A DNA stretch of 64,000 nucleotides from Rhizobium sp. J15 (GTDB lineage: Bacteria; Pseudomonadota; Alphaproteobacteria; Rhizobiales; Rhizobiaceae), in contig NZ_NWSX01000016.1 in assembly GCF_002531825.1 (NCBI RefSeq), forward strand, positions 1-64,000. Direction: 5' to 3'. Below are positions 43,616 to 52,282 of the stretch, one piece after another. Both the position numbers and the translations under genes were made by a program. Positions within the stretch are counted from its first letter, which is position 1, and each line of letters begins with the position of its first letter. The notes beneath the pieces were generated by a model. It was given only the letters and a program-made list of their open reading frames with translations. It did not search any database and was not told where the DNA came from.

Positions 43616-45118
43616 TCAGGCCGACTTGGGTACGGCAATACGTTTTGCTTTTGACAGGAACTTGACAGCGATGCGCTGAACTTCGGTTTCCGGGCCGGCG
43701 GGCTTCTTCATCGCAACCCAAAGAACGAAGCTCGATCCGACATAGATGATGCCGCCGGTGATGACGAGGAAGGCGAGATACAGCGCCAAATGCAGCTTGT
43801 CTGCGGGCATGCTGACAATGTGCGACAGTCCCCAGACGCCGGCAGCCATCAGGGCGACGCTGGCAAGCGCGCGGAAATTGGCCGCGAGCTGCTGGAAGAA
43901 CGGCAGGTTGATCAGGCGCTTGACGAGAAGCATGTTGACCACGGTGGAAATCAAGCCCGTCAGCACGCGCGCATAAACGACGCCGGTAAGTCCGCCGATC
44001 ATGAGACCGGCGATGATGATGGGAACGCGAACCACCAGCATCTGCGTGTCGCGGATGAACAGCATCTTGGTATGGCCCTTGGCCATGCCGAGCGGCTGGA
44101 CGAGCGAACCGAGGGTCTGCAGGGCGAAGACCGATGCCAGCGCCTGGACGATGAAGATCGCCGGAACCCACTTCTCGCCCAGGGCAAGCCTCATCATCGG
44201 ATCGGCCACGACAGCCATGCCGATACCGGCCGGAAGCGCCACGGCCGCCAGCAGCGCCTGTGCGCGCTGATAGGCCGCGACAAGCCGGACGGGATCGTTG
44301 CGGACCTTGGAAAAGCCCGGATAGATCGTCTGGTTCAACGGCGCCGTGGCTTCGCGCGTCGGCAGCGTCGAAAGCGTGTTGCCGACCGTGTAATGGCCGA
44401 GCTGCGTGGCGCCGAGCATCTTGCCGATCAGCAGATATTCGATCCGCCAGTTCAGCGTGTTGACGATCTGCCCGGCCGTCAGCCACACCGAGAAGGAGAA
44501 CAATTCCCGTGCATGGCGGAAGGTTATGCGCGGCCAGAAGGGCAGAACGGTATAGGAAACGATGATATTGGTCACCTGATAGGCGAGCGTGCCGATCACG
44601 AGGGCCCAATAGCTCTGATAGATGGCGGCAATCGCCACCGTCACGATGAAGCCGACCAGCTTCTGCGAGACGTTGAGGACGAATTCCTGCCAGAAGATCA
44701 GATCGCGCTGGAGCATGACGCGGCGCGGATTGGCGAGGCCGCTCAACAGCAGGCTGAAGCTCAGGGCAAGCATGACGCTCGTCAGCCGCGGCTCATTATA
44801 GAACTCGGCGATCGGATAGGAGGCGGCGGCAAACAGCAGCGCCAGGATCGCGCTTCTCGTCACGCTCAACGTCCAGACCGCGCTGAAGTGCGTTTCGCTC
44901 GGCGACTCGTGGCGGATGAGCGCCTGGTTGAGCGAGAGTTCGGTGACCGAACTCAGGATGACCTGGATCGTCGTTGCGATGGCGACGAGACCAAAATCTG
45001 CCGGCACGAGATACCAGGCGAGCACGAAGGTGCTGAGTGCCGAAAGCCCGTTGACGATGGCGCGGGAGAGGCTCAGCCACATGCTGCCCTGAATCAGTCG
45101 GTCGGTAACGCTGCTCAT
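43616..45118 (-). CDS. pssL: EPS repeat-unit flippase PssL (Wzx type)
   Basis: A 500-residue membrane protein with twelve or more hydrophobic segments of the PST/MOP flippase family (MWLSLSRAIVNGLSALSTFVLAWYLVPADFGLVAIATT). It moves the lipid-linked repeat unit across the inner membrane for polymerisation by PssT. The ATG used has AGGAG upstream; the ATG 12 codons earlier has none. Thirty nt separate it from pssK. Confidence 0.88.
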   Translation of the reverse strand: MSSVTDRLIQGSMWLSLSRAIVNGLSALSTFVLAWYLVPADFGLVAIATTIQVILSSVTELSLNQALIRHESPSETHFSAVWTLSVTRSAILALLFAAASYPIAEFYNEPRLTSVMLALSFSLLLSGLANPRRVMLQRDLIFWQEFVLNVSQKLVGFIVTVAIAAIYQSYWALVIGTLAYQVTNIIVSYTVLPFWPRITFRHARELFSFSVWLTAGQIVNTLNWRIEYLLIGKMLGATQLGHYTVGNTLSTLPTREATAPLNQTIYPGFSKVRNDPVRLVAAYQRAQALLAAVALPAGIGMAVVADPMMRLALGEKWVPAIFIVQALASVFALQTLGSLVQPLGMAKGHTKMLFIRDTQMLVVRVPIIIAGLMIGGLTGVVYARVLTGLISTVVNMLLVKRLINLPFFQQLAANFRALASVALMAAGVWGLSHIVSMPADKLHLALYLAFLVITGGIIYVGSSFVLWVAMKKPAGPETEVQRIAVKFLSKAKRIAVPKSA

Positions 45119-45269
45119 GGGCGAATGGCTCCTGAGGTCTGGGACATTGACCATTTAAGCGGGCTGCGCGCCCGGCCAGCGTGCTTCTCTCCGTGAAGGG
45201 AGCAGCAAGTGTTGATGGCGTTGGAAAGCATCATGCCTTCTTGCCTCGTCAGGAACCCGGTTTGCGACA

Positions 45270-46172
45270 TCACAGGGCGCTTGCCGTCTTCTTCGAAAAA
45301 TCTTGCTTCAGCCGGTCCAGCTCGACCAGCATTTTCTCATGCGCTCTCACGATCGCCTGATCGGAGCTGAGCTGGCCTGGCTTTCCAGCCACCCGCTGCA
45401 GCGTCTTGACCGTCGAGCCGAAGACATAGTTGCCGGTCAGCTGCCGGATGCGGCGATGACGGAAGGTTATGTTCTTCAACAGATATGTATTCTTCCGAAC
45501 CAGCGACGCGCCGGCCTCGACGAGGTTCGACGGGCCGATCGGATCGAAATCGATCTCCAGATCGAGCGCACTCGCCCAATCATACCACTTGGCGCGGTTG
45601 CCGGGTGCAATCGGCCGGATCGCCCGCCACGGAACGCGCAGCGCATCCGAGATGATGCAGCCATGCATCGCCTCGGAGACGACCTTTTGCGATGCGCTGA
45701 TCTCGGTAAGGACCTTTTCCACCGACCAGCGGGGATCGATATAGTGGATGCCGGCGAGGTCGCAGACCTTGTCCCAGCTGCCATACATCGCGCTTTCATA
45801 ATGCGGCATGAAGGAGATGGGATACCGCTTCTCAACGGTCGTTGCATCCCAGCAGCTGCGCGTGAGGATGCCCGAATCGCCGATGGCGTAGCTCGGATCG
45901 ATACCGAGGACTTCGGCGGTCTTCTTCCCGCGCACGAAATAGAACGTCCAGTTGCCGTCGACCTTCGGCGGATTGGTGTAGCCGCCATAGCCCGAGCCGA
46001 AGACGATCTTCTGCATGTTGGGATCGAAATTGTCATAGAGGATCGAGCCGATGCCGAGAAAGAGCTGGCTTTCGTCCTCGTCGAAGAAGCCGGGCAGCAG
46101 ACGCTCCCAGAGCCAATGGTTCAGTTCGTCGCCGAAATTCTCGTGTTTCCCACGATAGGCAAACATCTTCAT
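45270..46172 (-). CDS. pssM: Ketal pyruvate transferase PssM
   Basis: A 300-residue polysaccharide pyruvyl transferase of the ExoV type: [42 protein letters not shown], and [22 protein letters not shown]. It modifies a glucose of the EPS side chain with pyruvate. In R. leguminosarum loss of PssM disturbs symbiosis. The ATG overlaps the acyltransferase stop by 4 nt. The 60 codons upstream in the open frame belong to that gene's region and are excluded. Confidence 0.86.
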   Translation of the reverse strand: MKMFAYRGKHENFGDELNHWLWERLLPGFFDEDESQLFLGIGSILYDNFDPNMQKIVFGSGYGGYTNPPKVDGNWTFYFVRGKKTAEVLGIDPSYAIGDSGILTRSCWDATTVEKRYPISFMPHYESAMYGSWDKVCDLAGIHYIDPRWSVEKVLTEISASQKVVSEAMHGCIISDALRVPWRAIRPIAPGNRAKWYDWASALDLEIDFDPIGPSNLVEAGASLVRKNTYLLKNITFRHRRIRQLTGNYVFGSTVKTLQRVAGKPGQLSSDQAIVRAHEKMLVELDRLKQDFSKKTASAL

Positions 46173-46675
46173 CGTGCTTCTCCAGTCGGCAAGTGCGTCA
46201 CGATCTGCGTGACCGTTTCGTCCTCGCGGGCCATGCGTCCGTAACGCGAAATGATCTTGATGTCGCTGCGGATTACCTTTGCCGGGTTGCCGGCGACGAG
46301 CGAGCGCGGCGGCACGCTCTTGGTCACCACCGAGCCGGAGCCGATGACGCATTCATCGCCGATCTCGACGCCGGGCAGGATGATGCTGCGGGCGCCGATG
46401 AAGCAGCGTTTGCCGATCCTCGTGTGGAGGTAGAGCCCGCGTGTGAGGTCGTGGGTCAGGATCGCGGCTTCGAAGGCGACGTAGGTTTCGGCGCCGATAT
46501 GCAATCCCTTCGGATTGGTCTTGTCGAAGCGCACGCTCAAGGAAAAGCTGGCGGTCGGATCGATGTCCATGCCCCAGAATTTCGTATAATAGAGCCACTT
46601 GGCCTTAACGATCCCGTTCCGCAGCGGCCGAAATACGTTCAGTCCCCACTTCGGCTTCTTTCCTGTCTGCACCAT
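46169..46675 (-). CDS. pssR: Left-handed beta-helix acyltransferase (PssR-like)
   Basis: A 168-residue hexapeptide-repeat acyltransferase of the WcaF type: [67 protein letters not shown]. It should transfer an acetyl or similar acyl group to the EPS repeat unit. The start overlaps the preceding gene as TGATG, which fixes it. It is coupled on both sides (pssS-like and pssM). Confidence 0.83.
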   Translation of the reverse strand: MVQTGKKPKWGLNVFRPLRNGIVKAKWLYYTKFWGMDIDPTASFSLSVRFDKTNPKGLHIGAETYVAFEAAILTHDLTRGLYLHTRIGKRCFIGARSIILPGVEIGDECVIGSGSVVTKSVPPRSLVAGNPAKVIRSDIKIISRYGRMAREDETVTQIVTHLPTGEAR

Positions 46676-47826
46676 CAAGTCCGACCCCGGCTGGCAAATT
46701 CGTCTAGAACGGAACTGTAATAGTCCTCTAGCATCCCCGTTTGACGACGTATGTCGAAGCGCTCGGTCACCAGAAGCGGTGCCCGCGCGCTGAAGGCTGT
46801 CCACAGGGCCTGATCGTTGAGCAGCCTTCCGACCGCTTCCGCCATGCCCGCGACATCCCGCTCCTCCACGAGATAACCAGTTTTCCCCTCTTCGATCGCT
46901 TCGCCCACACCTCCCGAGCGAAATGCGACAACCGGAGTACCGACGGCTTCGGCTTCCAGATTGGCGAGGCCGAATGCTTCCGCATGACCGTTATCGAGGG
47001 TCACGCTGCCATGAAGATAGAGTTCCGCACTGGCGAGCAGATCCCTGATCTCAGTCTGAGACAGATTTTCATGGATCGTGACGCTTGGCAAGGAACGACG
47101 CGCCAGGGCTTCGATTTCCTCCTTCAATGGTCCTTGTCCGACCATGACGAATTCAACCGGGGTGCCGGCGGCCGCCACGCGTGAAAGCGCGTCGATCATG
47201 AAGCGGTGGCCCTTATAGTCGACGAAACGGGCAATGGAAACCACCAAGCCCTTTTTTCGTGGACGCGGCTCCATTTTGAAGAGATCGAGATCGATGCCGA
47301 TATGGTGGCGATAGACGCGATCGGGGCGGAATCCGAGCGCCAGCAGCCGGTCGCGGATGAAATCGGAAACGGCGATGTTCCAGCTGTTCCAGCCGGCCAT
47401 TTCCCGGCGCCCCTTGGCGAAGAAGCGCACCTGGTTGAAGCCGCCCGGCTTCTTCGGGTCGCCGCCATAGGTGGCGTCGAAGCCGTGGAAGGTCGTGACC
47501 AGCGGCTTGCCTGCGGCTTTGGCCAGGGGGCCGATGACATAGCCGTTCTTGCCGAAATGGGCGTGGACGAGATCGGCCTGGCCGACCGCCGGAAACAGGA
47601 AAGGCAGGCCGATCTGCGGGATTTTCAGAAGCAGCTCGCCGGTCCGCGCCACGGGAGAGCGGCGGATGTCATGAACCGGGACAGTGGATTTTTTCGTGTG
47701 GGCGGAAGAGATGCGCGAACCGGCAAGAATTTCAGCTTCGAAAGAACGAAATGCCACCGCCTGGTTGAGAACAAATGCCTGGCTCGCAGGCAAAAATTTT
47801 TCCACGTAAATAACGGCTTTTCTCAT
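46675..47826 (-). CDS. pssS: Glycosyltransferase family 4 (PssS-like)
   Basis: A 383-residue GT-B enzyme. The N-terminal domain includes FHGFDATYGG. The C-terminal GT4 domain has VSIARFVDYKGHRFMIDAL, VMVGQGPLKEE and the retaining motif EAFGLANLEAEAVGTPVVAFRSGG with E-x7-E. It would add a sugar to the growing EPS unit. It overlaps pssR by 1 nt and heads the pssS-pssR-pssM set. Confidence 0.84.
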   Translation of the reverse strand: MRKAVIYVEKFLPASQAFVLNQAVAFRSFEAEILAGSRISSAHTKKSTVPVHDIRRSPVARTGELLLKIPQIGLPFLFPAVGQADLVHAHFGKNGYVIGPLAKAAGKPLVTTFHGFDATYGGDPKKPGGFNQVRFFAKGRREMAGWNSWNIAVSDFIRDRLLALGFRPDRVYRHHIGIDLDLFKMEPRPRKKGLVVSIARFVDYKGHRFMIDALSRVAAAGTPVEFVMVGQGPLKEEIEALARRSLPSVTIHENLSQTEIRDLLASAELYLHGSVTLDNGHAEAFGLANLEAEAVGTPVVAFRSGGVGEAIEEGKTGYLVEERDVAGMAEAVGRLLNDQALWTAFSARAPLLVTERFDIRRQTGMLEDYYSSVLDEFASRGRT

Positions 47827-47857
47827 GAATCTATTCGCGTCTCCGCTGTCTTGGCGA

Positions 47858-48931
47858 TCACATTGCCTCTATTGCCCGCTTGATGCCATCAACCGAACTT
47901 CTCGGATCGTTGTTTTCGTCGTAAAGATTAACGCGCTTCGTGCATGCCGCGCCGGGATTGGTGTCCTTCTCGTCAAGCTCGCCATATTTCTCCGACATGC
48001 CCCAAACGGTGGCACCTTTCAAGTCACCACGCTCGGCAGCGACGGTGATGACGTCGCCGAAGATCTCGGCATAGGAGGCCGGCGTGAAGCCTTTGTCGCG
48101 CTGGAGGAAGTGGCAGGACGCATCGAGTTCGGTGATGAAAACGCCGACGCCCATATCCTTCAGCGCCGCGCAGAAACGGCCCATTCCCTCCGGATCGATC
48201 CGGTCGAGGCCGGGGCGGAAATGCGATTGCAGACCGACGGCGCCGATCGGCGTTTTCCTGGCGACGAGATCCTCGACGATCTTCAGGATGCGCGCGCGCT
48301 TCTGCTCGAACACGTCGGACTTTTTCTCCAGATGCGTCTCGTTGAGAACCAGCATCGCGTCGGGATTGGCCTCGTGCGCCATGTCGAAACTCATGCGGAT
48401 ATAGTCGTCGCCAAGAAGGCGTCGGAAAACACAATCCCGCAGATCTGGCGCATCATACTCCAAAGGTTCGTTCACCACGTCCCAAGCATCGATCGACCTC
48501 TTATAGCGAGTGACAACCTGTTTTATATGACGGTTCATTGCTGTGCGAATGGTCTGCGCATCGCTGATGGCGGACACCCAGTCCGGGACGCGATACCAGA
48601 TCAGCGTGTGCCCATAAACCCTCATGTTATTTTTGCGTGCAAACGCGACGATCCGGTCGGCGGGGCCGAAGGAAAAGACGCCCGGTCGCTTTTCCGTCGC
48701 GTTCCACTTCAGCTCGTTTCGCGGCGTGATCGAGTTGACGCTGTCGATGTAGAGCTGTGAAGCGACGGGATCGTTGATATCCGCCGCGTCGATGGCCGAG
48801 CCGAATCGGAACGATTTCCCGTCGGCGAGGGCGCGCAGCCCGGCGGACGGCGGCACTTGCGCCAGCGCCTGACCGGCACGCGCATATAACAGGGCGAGCG
48901 GAACGGAGGCGAGGAAACGTCTTCTATTCAT
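47858..48931 (-). CDS. GH10 glycoside hydrolase (endo-1,4-beta-xylanase type) with Tat signal
   Basis: A 357-residue protein. Its N-terminus MNRRRFLASVPLALL is a twin-arginine export signal. The GH10 catalytic domain has acid/base E155 in WDVVNEP and nucleophile E268 in FITELDAS, with WNATEKRPGVFSF and YGHTLIWY on the substrate side. It is exported folded to the periplasm. Being the first gene of the EPS block, it more likely trims EPS or an EPS-like glucan than plant xylan. The GTG four codons upstream is a less likely start; AGAGAAAG precedes the ATG. Confidence 0.84.
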   Translation of the reverse strand: MNRRRFLASVPLALLYARAGQALAQVPPSAGLRALADGKSFRFGSAIDAADINDPVASQLYIDSVNSITPRNELKWNATEKRPGVFSFGPADRIVAFARKNNMRVYGHTLIWYRVPDWVSAISDAQTIRTAMNRHIKQVVTRYKRSIDAWDVVNEPLEYDAPDLRDCVFRRLLGDDYIRMSFDMAHEANPDAMLVLNETHLEKKSDVFEQKRARILKIVEDLVARKTPIGAVGLQSHFRPGLDRIDPEGMGRFCAALKDMGVGVFITELDASCHFLQRDKGFTPASYAEIFGDVITVAAERGDLKGATVWGMSEKYGELDEKDTNPGAACTKRVNLYDENNDPRSSVDGIKRAIEAM

Positions 48932-49133
48932 TCTTTCTCTCACTGTTCGCTGGTTTCACGTCTGCGGTGGAGCTCGAGGCCCGGTTCGGCGGCGCCGATC
49001 CTTCCGCGGTTCGCGCTCAAATCGATAGGGTAATACCACTTCGAATATACTTCCGCTGTGGGGCGGCTCTGGCAGTATTCTCTAGACTTTTCAGCATGCT
49101 CCAAGATATAAGCCGCTATGGAGGACGCTCTTA

Positions 49134-49508
49134 ATGGAAGATTGGTTTAGCTATCTGACGAGCTGTTTTCATATGGCATTTCAAAATGCCGCTTTTTTTA
49201 TGGCGACTGCCCGAAACGACCTATCCCATCTCGATGATCGCTTGTTCTCAGCCCTCGTTTTCGGCGTCATCGGCATCATTCTCGCCCTGCTCGTCGCGCT
49301 TCTCAGAGCCTCTTCGCGGCTGCGGCAATCGGCGGTCGTCATTCAGTCACTGAACGACGACCTTGCGCAGGTCACGCAGGACCTCAATGTCGAACGCGTC
49401 TGGCGCCTGACGGGCGGTGACAGCACGGAACGACCGGATCCCGACAGTTTGACCGAGCTTTACAAGATCCTCTCCCGGCACCACAAAGACGCAAGCCACA
49501 TAGCCTGA
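49134..49508 (+). CDS. Small membrane protein with coiled coil
   Basis: A 124-residue protein with one strong transmembrane helix (about 38-58) and a following amphipathic, heptad-like stretch (SSRLRQSAVVIQSLNDDLAQVTQDLNVE). The C-terminal tail is polar. No family recognised. It is convergent with the next gene, from which 60 nt separate it. Coding use and the helix make it likely to be real. Confidence 0.65.
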   Translation: MEDWFSYLTSCFHMAFQNAAFFMATARNDLSHLDDRLFSALVFGVIGIILALLVALLRASSRLRQSAVVIQSLNDDLAQVTQDLNVERVWRLTGGDSTERPDPDSLTELYKILSRHHKDASHIA

Positions 49509-49568
49509 CCGGGTCCGAACCCGGCCTGCGGCTCCAGGTTCTGGTTTTCGCTATCGTGGCGACGTGCT

Positions 49569-50456
49569 TTAAGGCCGCTGCTGCGGATCTTCCGTCTGCG
49601 CGGCCGCATCGGGAGGCTCGGCTGCCGCTTCCGATTGCGCGTCGCCGGTCTTGCCCGAGGGGTCCGGCGAGAGAAGCCATCTTCTCTCGGAGAAATAATT
49701 CCTCGTTCGTTTCTGACGAGGCGAGGTCGGATCGAGCGAAAGGGTGAAATTATACCGCCCCTCGTTGAGCACCTCACGGCTGAAATTGATGTTGGCTCCG
49801 AAGCCGTCTTCCTTGACGTCCCGCAAATTCTGGATCGCGTTCAGCGTTTCGTGGAAATCGAGCCATTGCGGCTGGCGCAGCATGATTTCGAAAATTCGCA
49901 GAATGCCGGGATCGAGCTGGCCGTGCTGATCGGTCTGCGGATTGATGATCTTCACGCGCATATTGTTGATCGTGCCGGCGGCGTCGCCGCGGACGATGAC
50001 GAAGATGGAGCTCGGAAGCTGATCCTTCTCCCGCTTGCCGCTATGCTCGAAGAAGCATTCATATGTGTCGGCGTTGAAGCTTGCCGCCGCCCACTCGCTG
50101 GTCTCAATGCCGGCATCGCGCAGCGCCGCGCACATGGCCGGGCCGGATATCCGCCATGTGCGCAGAAAAGCCGATGCGGTCTGCGCCATGGGCGTTTCGA
50201 TGACGTGCAAAGGCAGTTTGAACGTCGTCGGCGGCGCCGGGCGGGGAAGGGCCTTGGGTGGAGGCGGCTTCACCTCCTGAGGGAAGAGATCGTAGCCGAA
50301 GTAACGGCCGGCTTCCTTCAAGTGTTTCATGTCGTTGGAAAGAAGCACCGTTCCCATGACCAGCGACAGGGAAATCGCCAGCAACAACCAGAAAGCCACG
50401 GGAAGCCGCGGCTTTTTTACCGGCTGTTTCGCATATGCGGGCGAGGTATCGGGCAA
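49569..50456 (-). CDS. Single-pass membrane protein, DUF6030-like exported domain
   Basis: A 295-residue protein with a cytoplasmic basic start, one transmembrane helix (about 20-40), a Pro-rich linker (PPPPKALPRPAPP), a globular domain (about 85-255, including SGPAMCAALRDAGI and CFFEHS) with two Cys, and an acidic, Ala/Pro-rich tail. The globular part resembles the rhizobial DUF6030 group. The domain should face the periplasm. The gene stands alone; function is unknown. Confidence 0.7.
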   Translation of the reverse strand: MPDTSPAYAKQPVKKPRLPVAFWLLLAISLSLVMGTVLLSNDMKHLKEAGRYFGYDLFPQEVKPPPPKALPRPAPPTTFKLPLHVIETPMAQTASAFLRTWRISGPAMCAALRDAGIETSEWAAASFNADTYECFFEHSGKREKDQLPSSIFVIVRGDAAGTINNMRVKIINPQTDQHGQLDPGILRIFEIMLRQPQWLDFHETLNAIQNLRDVKEDGFGANINFSREVLNEGRYNFTLSLDPTSPRQKRTRNYFSERRWLLSPDPSGKTGDAQSEAAAEPPDAAAQTEDPQQRP

Positions 50457-51002
50457 GCTTGTCTTCTCCGGAACGCGAGAAGGGTTTCGATCGGGCTGTC
50501 TAAATCCAGCAGTATACAGTCATCCGTTAAATATCTTTGGCTTCATGTCGGCAATTGGGCATCTTTTCCCTTCGCCGTCGGCTCGGGGGCGCTACAGATT
50601 TCGGCAGAGACGCTTCGGCGCCATTTCAACCGAGAATTTCCAATACCGCTATCGACAATTGCAACGGGGGATAGAGGATAATCCGAGCTTTCGAACAACG
50701 GCGAGCCGGCCGGCAGGATGGCTTGGATTGCTGTCCCCATAGATGGCTTTCAAATATTATTGAAAATCCGGTTGGGTGCGTAAGCTTACCTGTGTCGGAG
50801 CGATAGCTTATCCATTTGGTTTTCCATTATTTATTTTCATAAATATCCAATTCTCGCGCAAAAGGTTTTGTTTTCCCGTGACTAAACTATAGATTTATTT
50901 CCGATATCCTATCCGCTTTGTCAGGTTTATCGGTTTTCACCAAATTTTCGACGTATTTTTCTATAGGGTCCGGTGCAATCGCAGAGCAGAAAGGAGAGGC
51001 AC
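50457..51002. promoter_or_regulatory. Divergent intergenic region upstream of the methyltransferase gene
   Basis: A 546-nt gap that becomes strongly AT-rich after 50.76 kb. It holds AAACTATAGATT at 50884-50895, the same 12-mer that covers the left arm of the palindrome upstream of prsD. Frames within it lack ribosome sites and are not supported. Confidence 0.45.
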
Positions 51003-51635
51003 ATGTCTGTAGAGCTAGACGCGACCACCTACGTGCACGCCAAACCGACGACCGCGCACTCCTACATTTTGCCGACGGTCTTCGACGTGCTGGAGAACCA
51101 TTTCGACGGGTCTCTGGAAAACGACGTCTTCGATTTGGGATGTGGAACCGGAGGGGCAGCGGCTGCTCTTGCGGAAAAGGGATATGATGTCGTCGGCGTC
51201 GATCCGTCCAACGACGGTATCACCAAGGCCAATATCAACTATCCCGACCTGCCGCTGAATGTCGGCTCGGCCTATGAAGACCTTTCCAAGGAGTACGGCA
51301 AATTCAATGCCGTCATCAGTCTCGAGGTCGTCGAGCATGTCTATGACCCGAAGACATTCACCTCGACGATGTACGATCTCGTCAAGCCCGGCGGCATCGC
51401 CGTAATGTCGACGCCCTATCACGGCTATCTGAAGAACCTCGCCTTGGCAGCGGTAGGGAAGATGGACGATCATTTCATGCCGCTGAGGGATCACGGACAT
51501 ATCAAGTTCTGGTCGAAAAGCACGTTGAGCACGCTGCTGATGGACAGCGGCTTCGACAATATTCGTTTCGAATATGTCGGCAGGATCCCGGCTTTCGCCA
51601 AGTCGATGATCGCCGTCGCCCAGAAGCCTGCTTAA
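51003..51635 (+). CDS. Class I SAM-dependent methyltransferase
   Basis: A 210-residue methyltransferase. Motif I is FDLGCGTGGAAAALAEKGYDVVGVDPS (about 42-68), the acidic loop ends VVGVDPS, and motif II/III regions are FNAVISLEVVEHV and LVKPGGIAVMSTPYHGY. The arrangement resembles UbiG-type small-molecule methyltransferases. A strong AGGAGAGG precedes the ATG, so the ten codons upstream are excluded. It stands alone after an AT-rich promoter region, and the substrate is unknown. Confidence 0.83.
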   Translation: MSVELDATTYVHAKPTTAHSYILPTVFDVLENHFDGSLENDVFDLGCGTGGAAAALAEKGYDVVGVDPSNDGITKANINYPDLPLNVGSAYEDLSKEYGKFNAVISLEVVEHVYDPKTFTSTMYDLVKPGGIAVMSTPYHGYLKNLALAAVGKMDDHFMPLRDHGHIKFWSKSTLSTLLMDSGFDNIRFEYVGRIPAFAKSMIAVAQKPA

Positions 51636-51847
51636 AGCGGGCGGCCGGTCGCAGGCGGCCTGTCCGCCCTGCTGCCTGCCTCGGGGCCGGGCTCAAATCG
51701 TCTCGCGCCCCAATAATCCACAGGTTGTTTTTTACTGTGTTGGGCGGTGAAAAAATTCCTTACTAAAGTATTTACTTTTAGTTGCATTCTTGGTTAAACT
51801 CTCCATTATACAGCGGGGCGTGCTGATCAAGCGGGAGAGTTGTTCAC

Positions 51848-52273
51848 ATGAAGGCTAAATCGCCGAATTCAATCGACGTCTATGTTGGTAACCGCGTGCG
51901 CGTTCGGCGAAAGACGCTCGGGATGACCCAGCACGGTCTGGCCGACCTTCTCGGTATTACCTTCCAGCAGATCCAGAAATATGAAAAGGGAACGAACCGG
52001 ATAGGGGCCAGCCGGCTCCAGCGCATATCCGAGATTCTTCGCGTGCCCATCGGCTTCTTCTTCGAGAATAGCGGCTCCGGGCCGATCGAAGGCGAAACGA
52101 GCGAATTGAACAAGTTCCTGTCGTCGAAGGAGGGCCTTGCCCTCAACCGGGCGTTCATCGCGATCGAGGATCCGAACATCCGGCAAAAGCTGGTGGCATT
52201 GGCCAAAAGCCTGGCCGTCGCGGGACTGTCCGACTTCGATGCTGACCTGCAGGATCCGGTTGTGAACGGCTGA
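51848..52273 (+). CDS. XRE-family transcriptional regulator
   Basis: A 141-residue regulator with an HTH_3 domain at about 10-68 (VRVRRKTLGMTQHGLADLLGITFQQIQKYEKGTNRI) and a C-terminal helical tail (EGLALNRAFIAIEDPNIRQKLVALAKSL) of a type seen in rhizobial XRE proteins. The BTAD regulator gene starts 10 nt later, so both are likely on one transcript that continues to the peptide and YcaO genes. An imperfect inverted repeat (ACTAAA at 51762, TTTAGT at 51777) upstream may be an operator. Confidence 0.85.
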   Translation: MKAKSPNSIDVYVGNRVRVRRKTLGMTQHGLADLLGITFQQIQKYEKGTNRIGASRLQRISEILRVPIGFFFENSGSGPIEGETSELNKFLSSKEGLALNRAFIAIEDPNIRQKLVALAKSLAVAGLSDFDADLQDPVVNG

Positions 52274-52282
52274 GGATGGATC

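Noticed and set aside
43790-45196. 468-codon plus-strand open frame
   Set aside because: Antisense to the pssL flippase gene and rich in His, Arg, Asp and Gln, as expected from the reverse of a membrane-protein gene.
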